Assembly: GCF_030811455.1 (NCBI RefSeq)
Contig: NZ_JAUSQU010000002.1
Coordinates: 22,884-86,883 of the forward strand
Direction of reading: 5' to 3'
Source: Streptosporangium lutulentum
Lineage (GTDB): Bacteria > Actinomycetota > Actinomycetes > Streptosporangiales > Streptosporangiaceae
Length of the DNA: 64,000 bases
Part shown: positions 49,119 through 57,150 of the stretch, one piece after another
Numbering within the stretch: the stretch's first letter is position 1
How the letters are laid out: the number at the start of each line of letters is the position of its first letter
The notes under the pieces: model-generated
Databases searched by the model: none
What the model was told of the DNA's origin: nothing
What the model saw: the letters and a program-made list of their open reading frames with translations, nothing else
Position numbers and translations under genes: made by a program

Positions 49119-49676
49119 TCAGCCCTTGGCCAGCGGCAGCACGATGGCCAGCACGACCAGGGCCGCGATCAGCAGGTCGACCGCGACGCGGAGGGTGGCG
49201 TACTTGGCCACCGCGATCTGTGACAGCAGCTGCACCTCGGCGGCGACCTCGGCCAGCCGATCGGCCTCGGCCAGGTTGAGCTGGGCCAGCAACGCCAGGC
49301 CGTTGTCGGCGCGAGCGTGGGCGATGAAGCCGGTGCCGCCGGTACGCGGGATGCGCGGGCGAACCGCGACCAGCAGCACCACCACGGCGGTCGCCAGCAG
49401 CGCGGCCGCGCCCCACAGGCCGACCATCGCGGCCGCCGGCCGGTTCGCTGAGCCGGTGATGCCGAGCGCGGCCACCACGGCGAACGCGCCGCCGGCCCAG
49501 CTGAGCAGCAGGGCGGCCTTGGCATCGATGCGGGCGAGCTCGGCGCGCACCGTGAGGGACTCGTGGGTGAGGATCTCCAGCGCCCCGACGGTGCGAAGGG
49601 GGACGGGGCCGCGGCGCGAGGAGCGGGTAGGCCAGCGGCGTGGGCGGGCGGTGCTGGGAATGGTCGGTTGGGTCAT
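49119..49676 (-). CDS. Pycsar-effector-like membrane protein (PycTM-type)
   Basis: This 185-residue protein has LEILTHESLTVRAELARIDA, a first membrane helix (KAALLLSWAGGAFAVVAAL), a second (GLWGAAALLATAVVVLLVAV) and RPRIPRTGGTGFIAHA. A helical cytoplasmic segment follows (NLAEADRLAEVAAEVQLLSQ), then a third helix near the end. The layout matches effectors of Pycsar systems, which damage the membrane when a cyclic pyrimidine nucleotide binds. No cyclase gene is adjacent, so it may be a stand-alone plasmid version. Its leader is repeated ahead of the gene at 51152-51379. Confidence 0.75.
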   Translation of the reverse strand: MTQPTIPSTARPRRWPTRSSRRGPVPLRTVGALEILTHESLTVRAELARIDAKAALLLSWAGGAFAVVAALGITGSANRPAAAMVGLWGAAALLATAVVVLLVAVRPRIPRTGGTGFIAHARADNGLALLAQLNLAEADRLAEVAAEVQLLSQIAVAKYATLRVAVDLLIAALVVLAIVLPLAKG

Positions 49677-49779
49677 GAGGGTGGTGCCTTTCTGATCTGC
49701 ATGGATGAGCGAGGTGAGCGGGCGCGCCCGGCGTGGGCGTTCTTGGCGGAGTGACCACGCCGGTGCGCGCCTGTGCGAT
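49674..49779 (-). repeat. duplicated leader, copy 1
   Basis: About 105 bases upstream of the PycTM-like start closely match 51377-51482 (roughly 85 per cent by eye). They include the AGAAAGGCACCACC ribosome site, the first codons ATGACCCA and a CGGGCGCGCCCG palindrome. A shared regulator or gene duplication is likely. Confidence 0.7.
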
Positions 49780-50204
49780 CAGGTCTGGATGACGGGCCGT
49801 TCGACGTCGCGATGAGTGAGCTGCACGCCGATGCCGCAGGCGCGGAGCCCGGTAGCGATCTCCGTAGCAAGTGCCACGGATCTGTGGCGGCCGCCGACAC
49901 AACCGGCCGCGATCGTGACCATCCGCTCTGGGCCGGCGGCCTCGGCCAGCACATCGCGGGCGAAGGCGATGGCGTGGCCGATGGTGGCGCGGGCACCGGG
50001 GGTGGCCAGCACGTGTCGGCGGACCACCTCCTGCAGACCGGTCAGCTCCCGCATGCCGGGGGCATGGTGGGGGTTGCGGAGGTAGCGGCGGGCATCGATG
50101 GTCAGATCCGCCTCGGGCGCCGGGTCGTGGCCGTAGCCGAAGGAGGTGATGGCGACCTGGATGCGGCAGGCCGACGGCGCCGACAGCTCAGCGGGGGCGG
50201 TCAT
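49779..50204 (-). CDS. RapZ C-terminal domain-like protein
   Basis: The 141-residue protein contains RIQVAITSFGYGHDPAPEAD, LTIDARRYLRNPHHAPGM, VRRHVLATPGARATIGHAI and VTIAAGCVGGRHRSVALA. This matches the C-terminal domain of RapZ (regulator of glmS small-RNA processing), where the GC.GGxHRSV loop binds ligand. A stand-alone domain without the kinase-like N-terminus is typical of plasmid versions; the role is unknown. GGAGAAAACCG precedes ATG 50204, which overlaps the upstream stop. Confidence 0.82.
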   Translation of the reverse strand: MTAPAELSAPSACRIQVAITSFGYGHDPAPEADLTIDARRYLRNPHHAPGMRELTGLQEVVRRHVLATPGARATIGHAIAFARDVLAEAAGPERMVTIAAGCVGGRHRSVALATEIATGLRACGIGVQLTHRDVERPVIQT

Positions 50205-50362
50205 CGGTTTTCTCCGTGGTGGCGGGCGGCGGTGACCAGGGTGTGGCGGGCCGCGCGGGCGGTCGCGTCCGGGCCGGTGGCGCGCTGAGCGGCCTCGCTT
50301 CCGGCGTCGATGGTGGCGGTACCGCGGCACCCGCAGTCGCAGATGATCAGCTCGCGCTTCAT
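50201..50362 (-). CDS. small cysteine protein, tandem paralogue a
   Basis: The 53-residue protein reads KRELIICDCGCRGTATIDAG, then a helix SEAAQRATGPDATARAARHT, LVTAARHHGENR. It is a clear paralogue of the protein encoded directly upstream. C-x-C-x-C may bind metal. It is joined by ATGA overlaps on both sides. It is too short for many gene callers. The function is unknown. Confidence 0.6.
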   Translation of the reverse strand: MKRELIICDCGCRGTATIDAGSEAAQRATGPDATARAARHTLVTAARHHGENR

Positions 50363-50613
50363 GAGGCCGCACCGGAGGTCACGGCGCCGGTGGCGGTGGT
50401 CAGGGTGTGGCGGATCGCCCGGGCGATCGCATCGGAGCCGGTGGCGCTCTGGGCGGCCTGGCTGCCGATCTCGATGGTGCGGGTGGCGCCGCAGCAGTTA
50501 CAGACGATCAGCTCGCGGTTGCCGGGGCGGCTCAGACGCACCTGGGACGAGCGTGGGGGCGGGTCCTGGACATGGGGAAGGTGGCCGGGCTGGAACACGA
50601 TGTGGACGCGCAC
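50359..50613 (-). CDS. small cysteine protein, tandem paralogue b
   Basis: The 84-residue protein has a short N-terminal strand part (MRVHIVFQPGHLPHVQ), then NRELIVCNCCGATRTIEIGS, QAAQSATGSDAIARAIRHTL. The last 50 residues align with paralogue a. GGAG six bases before GTG 50613 lies inside the end of the Nudix gene, so it is translated with that operon. CNCC may bind a metal. The function is unknown. Confidence 0.6.
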   Translation of the reverse strand: MRVHIVFQPGHLPHVQDPPPRSSQVRLSRPGNRELIVCNCCGATRTIEIGSQAAQSATGSDAIARAIRHTLTTATGAVTSGAAS

Positions 50614-50615
50614 AA

Positions 50616-51155
50616 TCAGCTCCTGGTCAGGCGGTTGGCGATCTGGTCGATCTGCGCCAGGTCGGCGGGGGTGGCATCGGCGAGGCCGGCGACGGTGAGC
50701 CAGCGGACCCAGACCGGCTCGATGCCGGGGCGGGCCGTGAAGTCGGCGTCGGAGAGGTGGCCGTGGGCGTAGGCGATGGTCCGCTCGACCAACTCCTGCA
50801 GCTCGGTGGCCGACAGCCAGCGCACGTTGCGGGTCTCGCGGTCGCTCGGCGCGAGCTGACCGCTGACCTGCGCCCGGTACAGGTACCAGTGGTGGCCGAC
50901 ACCGGCCGGGCCGATCTGGCGGCGGCAGCGGTTGTCGCGCCAGGCGGTGAGCAGCAGCGTGAGCGCCTCGACGCGTAACCCGAGCTCCTCGGCCACCTCG
51001 GCGTGAGCGGCGTCGACGAAGCTGCCGTGCTCGTCGACGTGTCCGGCGGCGCCCGCGGTGCCGGGTTGGAAGGTGTTGCGGTCGAACATCAGGTATTCGC
51101 CGTCGGCGTTCTCGATGAGGACGCCGACGCTGCGGTTGTCGCACCGGGCGCTCAC
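50616..51155 (-). CDS. Nudix hydrolase-like protein
   Basis: This 179-residue protein has VGVLIENADGEYLMFDRNTF, a Nudix box region GHVDEHGSFVDAAHAEVAEE, LGL, and WYLYRAQVSGQL. The box has G-x5 and EExG, but the usual arginine of REx2EExG is alanine here (AEVAEELG), so catalysis may differ or be lost. Nudix proteins hydrolyse nucleoside diphosphate derivatives. It starts at GTG 51155, overlapping the upstream stop by four bases. Confidence 0.82.
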   Translation of the reverse strand: MSARCDNRSVGVLIENADGEYLMFDRNTFQPGTAGAAGHVDEHGSFVDAAHAEVAEELGLRVEALTLLLTAWRDNRCRRQIGPAGVGHHWYLYRAQVSGQLAPSDRETRNVRWLSATELQELVERTIAYAHGHLSDADFTARPGIEPVWVRWLTVAGLADATPADLAQIDQIANRLTRS

Positions 51156-51379
51156 TGGCCACCCCCGGCGACATCCGAGCCCGCCGACGCCGGAGCAGGG
51201 GCGGAGGTCAGGTCCTGCAGGCTGCGGGCGATAGCGGTCAGGGCGTAGCCGATACCGATCAGGGCGCGGGTCTGGTTGGGCCCGGAGTTGGCGGTGCAGC
51301 GGCTCAGCGCGCCGTCCAGGGTCTGTTCGGCCTGGGCCACGAGGGACCGGGTAGGTGTCGGCGGGATGGTCTGGGTCAT
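51152..51379 (-). CDS. small helical protein
   Basis: The 75-residue protein begins MTQTIPPTPTRSLVAQAEQT and has one longer helix (RALIGIGYALTAIARSLQDL) and an Ala/Pro tail. Its leader and first codons match those of the PycTM-like gene (49674-49779). It has no strong membrane helix. The function is unknown. Confidence 0.6.
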   Translation of the reverse strand: MTQTIPPTPTRSLVAQAEQTLDGALSRCTANSGPNQTRALIGIGYALTAIARSLQDLTSAPAPASAGSDVAGGGQ

Positions 51380-51482
51380 GATGGTGGTGCCTTTCTGATC
51401 TGCATGGATGAGTGGGGTGAGCGGGCGCGCCCGGCGTGGATGGTCTTGGCGGATTGCCACGGTGGTGCGCGCCCGTCCCGAA
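51377..51482 (-). repeat. duplicated leader, copy 2
   Basis: This is the second copy of the leader described at 49674-49779, with the same ribosome site and GGGCGCGCCCG palindrome. It lies between the small helical gene and the secreted-protein gene. Confidence 0.7.
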
Positions 51483-51791
51483 TCAGCAGCTCTTGGCCTT
51501 CTCCTGGAGGTCGGTGTTCTCCACCGGCTCAGGCGCCTGCATCTCGGCGCCGTCCTCGCCCTGGCCTGCGGAGCCGTCGGTGTAGGAGCCGTCGGTGACC
51601 GGCTCCGGCGGGGCCTCGCTCTCCTGGTAGCTGCCGTCTTTGTAGGAGCCGTCTTCGACGGGCTCCGGGGCGGCCGCCGGCGAACTCGCGGTCGCGGCGC
51701 ACGCCGCCTCAGCGATCGTGCAGGCGGTGGTCAGCGTGATCGTGGTGGCCACGGTCAGCAGGCCGGCCAGGCGGCGAAAGAGGATGGTCAT
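51483..51791 (-). CDS. small secreted or lipoprotein-like protein with DGSY repeats
   Basis: This 102-residue protein has a signal peptide (FRRLAGLLTVATTITLTTAC), with a cysteine near the cleavage region that could be lipidated. An acidic mature part follows with repeats PEPVEDGSYKDGSY, PEPVTDGSYTDGS and a final PEPVENTDLQEKAKSC. It is likely exported and possibly surface-exposed; conjugative plasmids often encode such proteins for mating contacts or exclusion (inference). Confidence 0.7.
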   Translation of the reverse strand: MTILFRRLAGLLTVATTITLTTACTIAEAACAATASSPAAAPEPVEDGSYKDGSYQESEAPPEPVTDGSYTDGSAGQGEDGAEMQAPEPVENTDLQEKAKSC

Positions 51792-51833
51792 AGCAGGTGA
51801 TCCCTTTCTGGGGTGGTGGGTTGTCGGGCGAGG

Positions 51834-53657
51834 TCAGATGCGGGGTCGTGCCAGGCGGATGTAGACCAGGGCGGCGGTGCCGACCACGACGGCCAGGGCG
51901 ATGAGGATCGCGGCCGGGGCCGCGGCGAGGGAGGCGAAGAACAGGATGACGGCGGACAGGCCGAAGACAGCACGGGCGATCGCCACCGCCCGGTAGGGGT
52001 TGGGGATGGCGCTCTGGTGGGCTGTCGCCGGGGGCAGGTCGTTGTCGGCGAGGTCGGCGAGGTCCTCCCGTTCGCCGGGGGCGTCGAGCTGGTCGGTGAG
52101 CTCGATCTCGGCGCGGCGGGCATCGGCCAGCACACCGAAGGTGTCGGCGACGGTGTAGGTGGCCTGCTCGGCATCGCGGCGCAGTAGCCCGGCGGCCCTC
52201 TTGTCCGCCAGGCGCTCCAGCAGCCAGCTACGGGATTGGCCGGTGACGTCCAGGACGTCGACCAGCTGGGCCGGGGTGAACAGCTCGCCGTGCGCGAAGT
52301 GGCCCAGGGCGTGGTCGAACACCGCGCGGGCCTGCTCCGGCAGCACCGCGTAGACGTGGCCAGCGTAGGCGGGGCTGAGCACGGCGGGACTGTTCGGGAC
52401 AGCAGCGAGAGCAATGGTGGTCGGCCGGGCGAGCGGGTCGTGGCTGGCGTCGTAGACGCCCTTGACCGCGCGTACGGCTCCTTCCAGGGCGTGGGGGTCG
52501 ATGACCTGGTAGGTGCCGGTGGCGGGGTCGTAGGCCAGCAGTCCGGTGATGACCCGCTCGCCGAGCCGGGCCAGTAGCCAGGTCCAGGACTGGCCGGTGA
52601 TCTGCAGGACGGTGTTCAGCTTGCTGGGGTCGAACGGCTCACCGTCGGCCCACACCACCAGCGCGAAGTCCAGGATCGCCGTGTCCGACAGGAAGGGCTG
52701 CGCCTGCCCCGCCGGCGGCGCCACGGTGGTGAGGGTGGGAGTTTCGCGGACGGGCATGAAGATCTCCTTGTCGGTAGTGGTGCTGGTGTCGGCCGGTTCG
52801 CCGCGGGTGATGGCATCCAGCAGCTCGTGCAGGTCGCCCGCCGCGCTGATGCGGCCACGGCTGTCGGTGAGGGTGGCGGTGGTGAGGCGGAAGCCGTAGG
52901 CGGCCGCGCCACCGCCGTCGCCGTGCTGCGGGGTGGGGTCGTAGTCGAAGACGACGGTGAGGGCGAAGGTGTGCCCTTCGGCGGTGGTGTGGGCGGTGAG
53001 CTGCAGCTGGGGGCGGGCGATGTCGCCGGACAGGGCGTCGGTGTCGACCGTCAGGCCCTTGTAGGTGCTGGCGAAGGCGATGATGTCGCCGGCGGTGTAG
53101 CGGGCGGTGCTGCCGTCTGTCAGGGGGACTTCTATCTGCGGCACCTGGTGGCGGGCTCGCCCGTCGGTGTACAGGCCGGGGCCCATCAGGTGGCCGTGCG
53201 CGGCCGGGTGGCTCAGCAGCCGGACCTCTCCGGGCTGCAGGGCCAGCTCGCGGCGGGCGCAGATGCGGCACAGGTCGGCATCGTCGTCGGTGGTGCGGAC
53301 CTGTGCCTGGTTCTCGGCGCAGCAGACGCACAAGAACCCGTGCATGTCCCGGGTCCAGCGCGGGATCGGCGCACACGCCATGCTCAGTTCGTCGAAGGAC
53401 GTCAGCGGCGCCGTGTCCTTGAGGGCGGCGTCCTGGTGCTCACGCAGCCACTCGGCATACACGCCGGCGACCAGGTCGGCGCCGTGCACCGCCTTCAGCA
53501 TGCGGGCCCGGTCGACCTGCAGCAGGGCGGCCGCGCTCTGGGTGGTGTCGGCGGCCAGGACCACGTTCAGGTAGGCGCGGATCTGCTGCCGGATCGTCGG
53601 GGCGGCGCTGGTGGCGGCCGCGGTCGGGGCGTCGAGGGTGGCGGGGGCGGTGGTCAT
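51834..53657 (-). CDS. large hypothetical protein with zinc finger, winged-helix-like repeats and C-terminal membrane helices
   Basis: The 607-residue protein has an Ala/Thr-rich start, a helical region and a four-cysteine finger (GFLCVCCAENQAQVR and DADLCRICARRE). A beta-rich segment follows (TARYTAGDIIAFASTYKGL). Two similar winged-helix-like units come next (LNTVLQITGQSWTWLLARLG and LVDVLDVTGQSRSWLLERLA), then two hydrophobic helices at the end (FGLSAVILFFASLAAAPAA). It precedes the FtsK gene on the same strand in transcription order after it. It is probably a transfer-associated membrane/DNA-binding protein. The start ATG 53657 follows GGAGACC. Confidence 0.7.
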   Translation of the reverse strand: MTTAPATLDAPTAAATSAAPTIRQQIRAYLNVVLAADTTQSAAALLQVDRARMLKAVHGADLVAGVYAEWLREHQDAALKDTAPLTSFDELSMACAPIPRWTRDMHGFLCVCCAENQAQVRTTDDDADLCRICARRELALQPGEVRLLSHPAAHGHLMGPGLYTDGRARHQVPQIEVPLTDGSTARYTAGDIIAFASTYKGLTVDTDALSGDIARPQLQLTAHTTAEGHTFALTVVFDYDPTPQHGDGGGAAAYGFRLTTATLTDSRGRISAAGDLHELLDAITRGEPADTSTTTDKEIFMPVRETPTLTTVAPPAGQAQPFLSDTAILDFALVVWADGEPFDPSKLNTVLQITGQSWTWLLARLGERVITGLLAYDPATGTYQVIDPHALEGAVRAVKGVYDASHDPLARPTTIALAAVPNSPAVLSPAYAGHVYAVLPEQARAVFDHALGHFAHGELFTPAQLVDVLDVTGQSRSWLLERLADKRAAGLLRRDAEQATYTVADTFGVLADARRAEIELTDQLDAPGEREDLADLADNDLPPATAHQSAIPNPYRAVAIARAVFGLSAVILFFASLAAAPAAILIALAVVVGTAALVYIRLARPRI

Positions 53658-53698
53658 GGCGAGGGGGTCTCCTTCGGATCTGTCAGGTGGGAGCGAGC

Positions 53699-56239
53699 TC
53701 AGGCGGCGAGGGCGCGCAGGTCGGCCAGCAGCCGGGGAAGTTCATCGGGGGTGATGAGGACGTCGCGGGCCTTGGAGCCCTCGGATGGGCCGACCACGCC
53801 TCGGGTCTCCAGCAGGTCCATCAGTCGGCCCGCCTTGGCGAAGCCGACGCGTAGCTTGCGCTGCAGCATCGAGGTGGAACCGAACCGGATGATCACGATC
53901 AATTCGGCCGCCTGAATGAGCAGGTCCAGGTCATCGCCGATCGCAGCGGCGTCGACGGCCGAGGCACGGGCCGCGATGTCAGCGTCGGCGGCGGTGTCCG
54001 TGGTAGCGGTGTTCGTGGTGGCGGGGAGGTGGAAGGTCTCGGTCTGGCTGCACCAGTACGTGACCACCGCGGCGATCTCTTTTTCGGCGACGAAGGCGTT
54101 TTGCAGCCGCACGGGCTGGCCTGCGCCCATCGGCGCGAACAGCGCATCACCCTGGCCGACGAGTTTCTCGGCACCGGGAGTGTCCAGGATGACCCGGCTG
54201 TCGGCGAGGCTGGAGGTGGCGAACGCCAGCCGGGAGGGCACGTTGGCTTTGATCAGGCCGGTGACCACGTCCACGCTGGGGCGCTGGGTGGCGATGACCA
54301 GGTGGATGCCGGCGGCGCGGGCGAGCTGGGTGATGCGCACGATGGAGTCTTCGACATCGCGGGGGGCGACCATCATCAGGTCGGCGAGCTCGTCGACGAT
54401 GACCAGCAGGTACGGGTACGGCCGCATGATGCGCTCGCTGCCGGCCGGTGCCTGCACTTTCCCGGCGCGCACTGCGGCGTTGAAGTCATCGATGTGGCGG
54501 AATCCGTGCGCGGCCAGGTCGTCGTAGCGGTGGTCCATCTCGGCCACCACCCATTCCAGGGCCTCGGCGGCCTTCTTGGGGTTGGTGATGATCGGGGTGA
54601 TGAGGTGCGGGATGCCCGCGTAGATGCTCAGCTCGACCCGCTTGGGGTCGATCAGCACCAGGCGGACCTGTTCGGGGGTGGCGCGCATCAGGATCGAGGT
54701 GATCAGCCCGTTGACGCAGACCGACTTGCCCGCGCCGGTGGCGCCCGCGATGAGCAGGTGCGGCATCTTGGCGAGGTTGGCCAGGATGGTGCGGCCTTCG
54801 ACGTCCTTGCCCAGGCCGACGATCAGCGGGTGGCCGTCGTTTTGGGCGGCCGCGCTGCGCAGGATGTCGCCAAGCGAGACCAGGTCCTTGTCGGTGTTGG
54901 GGATCTCCACGCCGATCGCGGACTTGCCGGGGATCGGGCTCAGGATCCGCACATCGGCCGACTTCACGGTGTAGGCGATGTTCTTGGCCAGGCCGGTGAC
55001 CTTCTCCACCTTGACCGCCGGACCGAGCTCGATCTCATAGCGGGTGATGGTCGGCCCCCGGGTGAACCCGGTCACGGCCGCGTTGACCCCGAACTCCTCC
55101 AGCACGCCGGTCAGAGCGGCCACGATGGCCTGATTGGCCGCGGTGGCCGGGCGCGACACCGAGCCGGGGCGCAGCAGGCCCAGGCTGGGCAGCGTCACCG
55201 GCCCGGCCACCCGGGTGGCGCCAGTGGAGCGAGGGGCGGCGGCCGCAGGAGCCTCGACGCTCACCTCGGCGACCGGGGCGACATCGACGATGGGCACGGC
55301 TGCGGCCGGGGCCCCCAGCAGAGGGCTGTCGTAGGGGGCGCGATCTTGGACCAGGGCGGGGTCGACCGGCTGCGGTCCGACCGGCGCCACGACGGGGTGG
55401 GGAGCCGTCGGGTCATCGCCGTGCTGGGGGTTGACCTCGGCAGTGACCGGGTGCTCGACGGCCGGAGCGGCGGAGCCGGGGACCACGGGGGTCACGGGAA
55501 CCTGGCCGGGCGGGCTGCGGTGGGTCAGCCGGCCTCGTAGCAGGCTCAGCCGGGAGGGGACCTGGCGGATCGGGGTGCGGCTGGCCAGCAGCACCCCGGC
55601 GAGCACCGCGGCGAGAAGCAGCGCGATCGCTCCGGCGACCGGCAGCGGCGTCAGCGGCCCAGCAGAGGCGAACCCGATCAGGCCACCGGCGGTGGCCAGC
55701 TGCTGCACCGGCGGAGCTCCATAGACCAGGTGCACGATCCCCGCGATCCCGGCGACGATCGCCACCCAACCGCCCACCAGTCGTCCCAGCGCGCCCGGGC
55801 TGCCCGGGCCGCGGAGCAGCTGCCAGGCCAGCACGCCGGCCACGACCGGCACCAGCACGCTGACCGAGCCGAGCAGGCCCATCATCATGGCCCGCACCGT
55901 GGCGATGACCGGTCCGCCGGGGATGGCCCATCCGGCCCAGGCCAGCGGCACGACGGCCAGCGCGGCCAGCAGCCCGATTCCGTCGCACCGGTAGAAAGGC
56001 TCGGGTACGGCGGGGCCGGCGGCGCGCACCCGGCGACCGATCATCAGCGCCAGCCTCGCGTAGGTGTGGGAGAGATTGGTGGCCACCTGCTCCGCCCACG
56101 ACGGCTGAGAGGGTGTGGACCGCGCGTGTGACGCGGCCCTGCGGGCCCGACCGACCGGCCGGTCGGCGGACCGGTTGGCCGATCCGCGGGAGGAGTGTGT
56201 CCGGGCGGTCGTGCGGTTGCGGGTGGTCTTGGCGGTCAT
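53699..56239 (-). CDS. ftsK: FtsK/SpoIIIE DNA translocase with gamma domain
   Basis: The 846-residue protein has a basic start, about four membrane helices (residues of about 60-200) and a Pro/Ala/Val linker. The motor follows: TKVEKV-type alpha region, Walker A LLIAGATGAGKSVCVNG (about 500), VRLVLIDPKRVEL, Walker B YLLVIVDELADLMM and VIATQRPSVDVVTG. A C-terminal winged-helix gamma domain (STSMLQRKLRVGFAKAGRLM) closes it; this domain reads 8-bp DNA signals in FtsK and TraB proteins. It would pump double-stranded DNA, here probably in conjugation or plasmid segregation. ATG 56239 follows GAGGTG. Confidence 0.93.
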   Translation of the reverse strand: MTAKTTRNRTTARTHSSRGSANRSADRPVGRARRAASHARSTPSQPSWAEQVATNLSHTYARLALMIGRRVRAAGPAVPEPFYRCDGIGLLAALAVVPLAWAGWAIPGGPVIATVRAMMMGLLGSVSVLVPVVAGVLAWQLLRGPGSPGALGRLVGGWVAIVAGIAGIVHLVYGAPPVQQLATAGGLIGFASAGPLTPLPVAGAIALLLAAVLAGVLLASRTPIRQVPSRLSLLRGRLTHRSPPGQVPVTPVVPGSAAPAVEHPVTAEVNPQHGDDPTAPHPVVAPVGPQPVDPALVQDRAPYDSPLLGAPAAAVPIVDVAPVAEVSVEAPAAAAPRSTGATRVAGPVTLPSLGLLRPGSVSRPATAANQAIVAALTGVLEEFGVNAAVTGFTRGPTITRYEIELGPAVKVEKVTGLAKNIAYTVKSADVRILSPIPGKSAIGVEIPNTDKDLVSLGDILRSAAAQNDGHPLIVGLGKDVEGRTILANLAKMPHLLIAGATGAGKSVCVNGLITSILMRATPEQVRLVLIDPKRVELSIYAGIPHLITPIITNPKKAAEALEWVVAEMDHRYDDLAAHGFRHIDDFNAAVRAGKVQAPAGSERIMRPYPYLLVIVDELADLMMVAPRDVEDSIVRITQLARAAGIHLVIATQRPSVDVVTGLIKANVPSRLAFATSSLADSRVILDTPGAEKLVGQGDALFAPMGAGQPVRLQNAFVAEKEIAAVVTYWCSQTETFHLPATTNTATTDTAADADIAARASAVDAAAIGDDLDLLIQAAELIVIIRFGSTSMLQRKLRVGFAKAGRLMDLLETRGVVGPSEGSKARDVLITPDELPRLLADLRALAA

Positions 56240-56289
56240 GTTCGGCACCTCTTCTGCGTCGATTTCTGCGTCGATCCGATAGGGGGTGA

Positions 56290-57150
56290 GGCGGACGTGT
56301 CCGCCTGCGGTGGCCGCTTAGCTGACCGCTTCCAGGCGGACATGCCCGCCCGCGATGTCCGCCTCGGCACGGGCGGACACCTGCGCCATGTCCGCCTCGA
56401 TGTCCGCCTCGATGTCCGCCCGGTCCGGGGCGGTCATGTCCGCCTCGATGTCCGCTTGCATGTCCGCCCGGTCGGGGGCGGTCATGTCCGTGTGGAGGTC
56501 CGCCTCGCCGTCGGCCGGGGTGCCGGGCGCGGCGTCGGCTACGGCGGGCGCCGGGCAGGCGTGCGCGGCCATCTCGGCGAGGACCTCATCGCGGAGCCGT
56601 CGACCGGAGCGCTCGCTCAAGCTCAGCTCCCGGCCCAGCTCGGCGCCGGTCATCTCCGGGGTGGCCACCAGCAGCAGCCGCGCCCGATCCTTGCTGGTCA
56701 GCTCGTCATCGCCCGGCTTCCTCGCGGCGGGTGGGCCCTTGCGCCTAAGCGCGGAGGCGTCGTCGTCGGCCTTGGAAACTTTCGGCCGGCGGGCCAGTTC
56801 CGCCTCGACGCGGCGGAGAATCTCCACCTCCATCTCCGCCTTGGCGACCGCCACCCGAAGAGCTGTTTCGGTCTCGACGCGGCGGCTGATGTCGGTCTCT
56901 TTGTGCGCCTCCATGTCCGCCGTAACCGCGGCCAGCCGGGCGGACATGTCCGCCTCCAACTCGGTGCGAATGGAGGTCTCCATGTCCGCCTGCGCGACGG
57001 TCAGCCGGGCGGACATCTCCGCGGCCATGTCCGCCCGCGCAGCGGTCAGCCGGGCGCTCAGGTCCGCCTCCGCCTCCGCGTGAAGGTCGGCTTGCGCGGC
57101 GGTCAGCCGGGCGGTCATCTCCGCGGCCATGTCCGCCCGCGCGGCGGACA
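56290..57150. repeat. array of TGTCCGCC octamers within the DUF2637 gene
   Basis: I count about 12 copies of TGTCCGCC on the plus strand and three or four in reverse between 56290 and 57150. They encode Ala-Asp-Met/Ile units almost always with GCG-GAC-AT. The array begins just upstream of ftsK. It may be a coding by-product or a translocase recognition locus. Confidence 0.55.

Noticed and set aside
54029..55540. Plus-strand 503-codon open frame opposite ftsK
   Set aside because: It is an antisense shadow with Gly/His/Asp-rich composition; ftsK on the other strand has all motor motifs.
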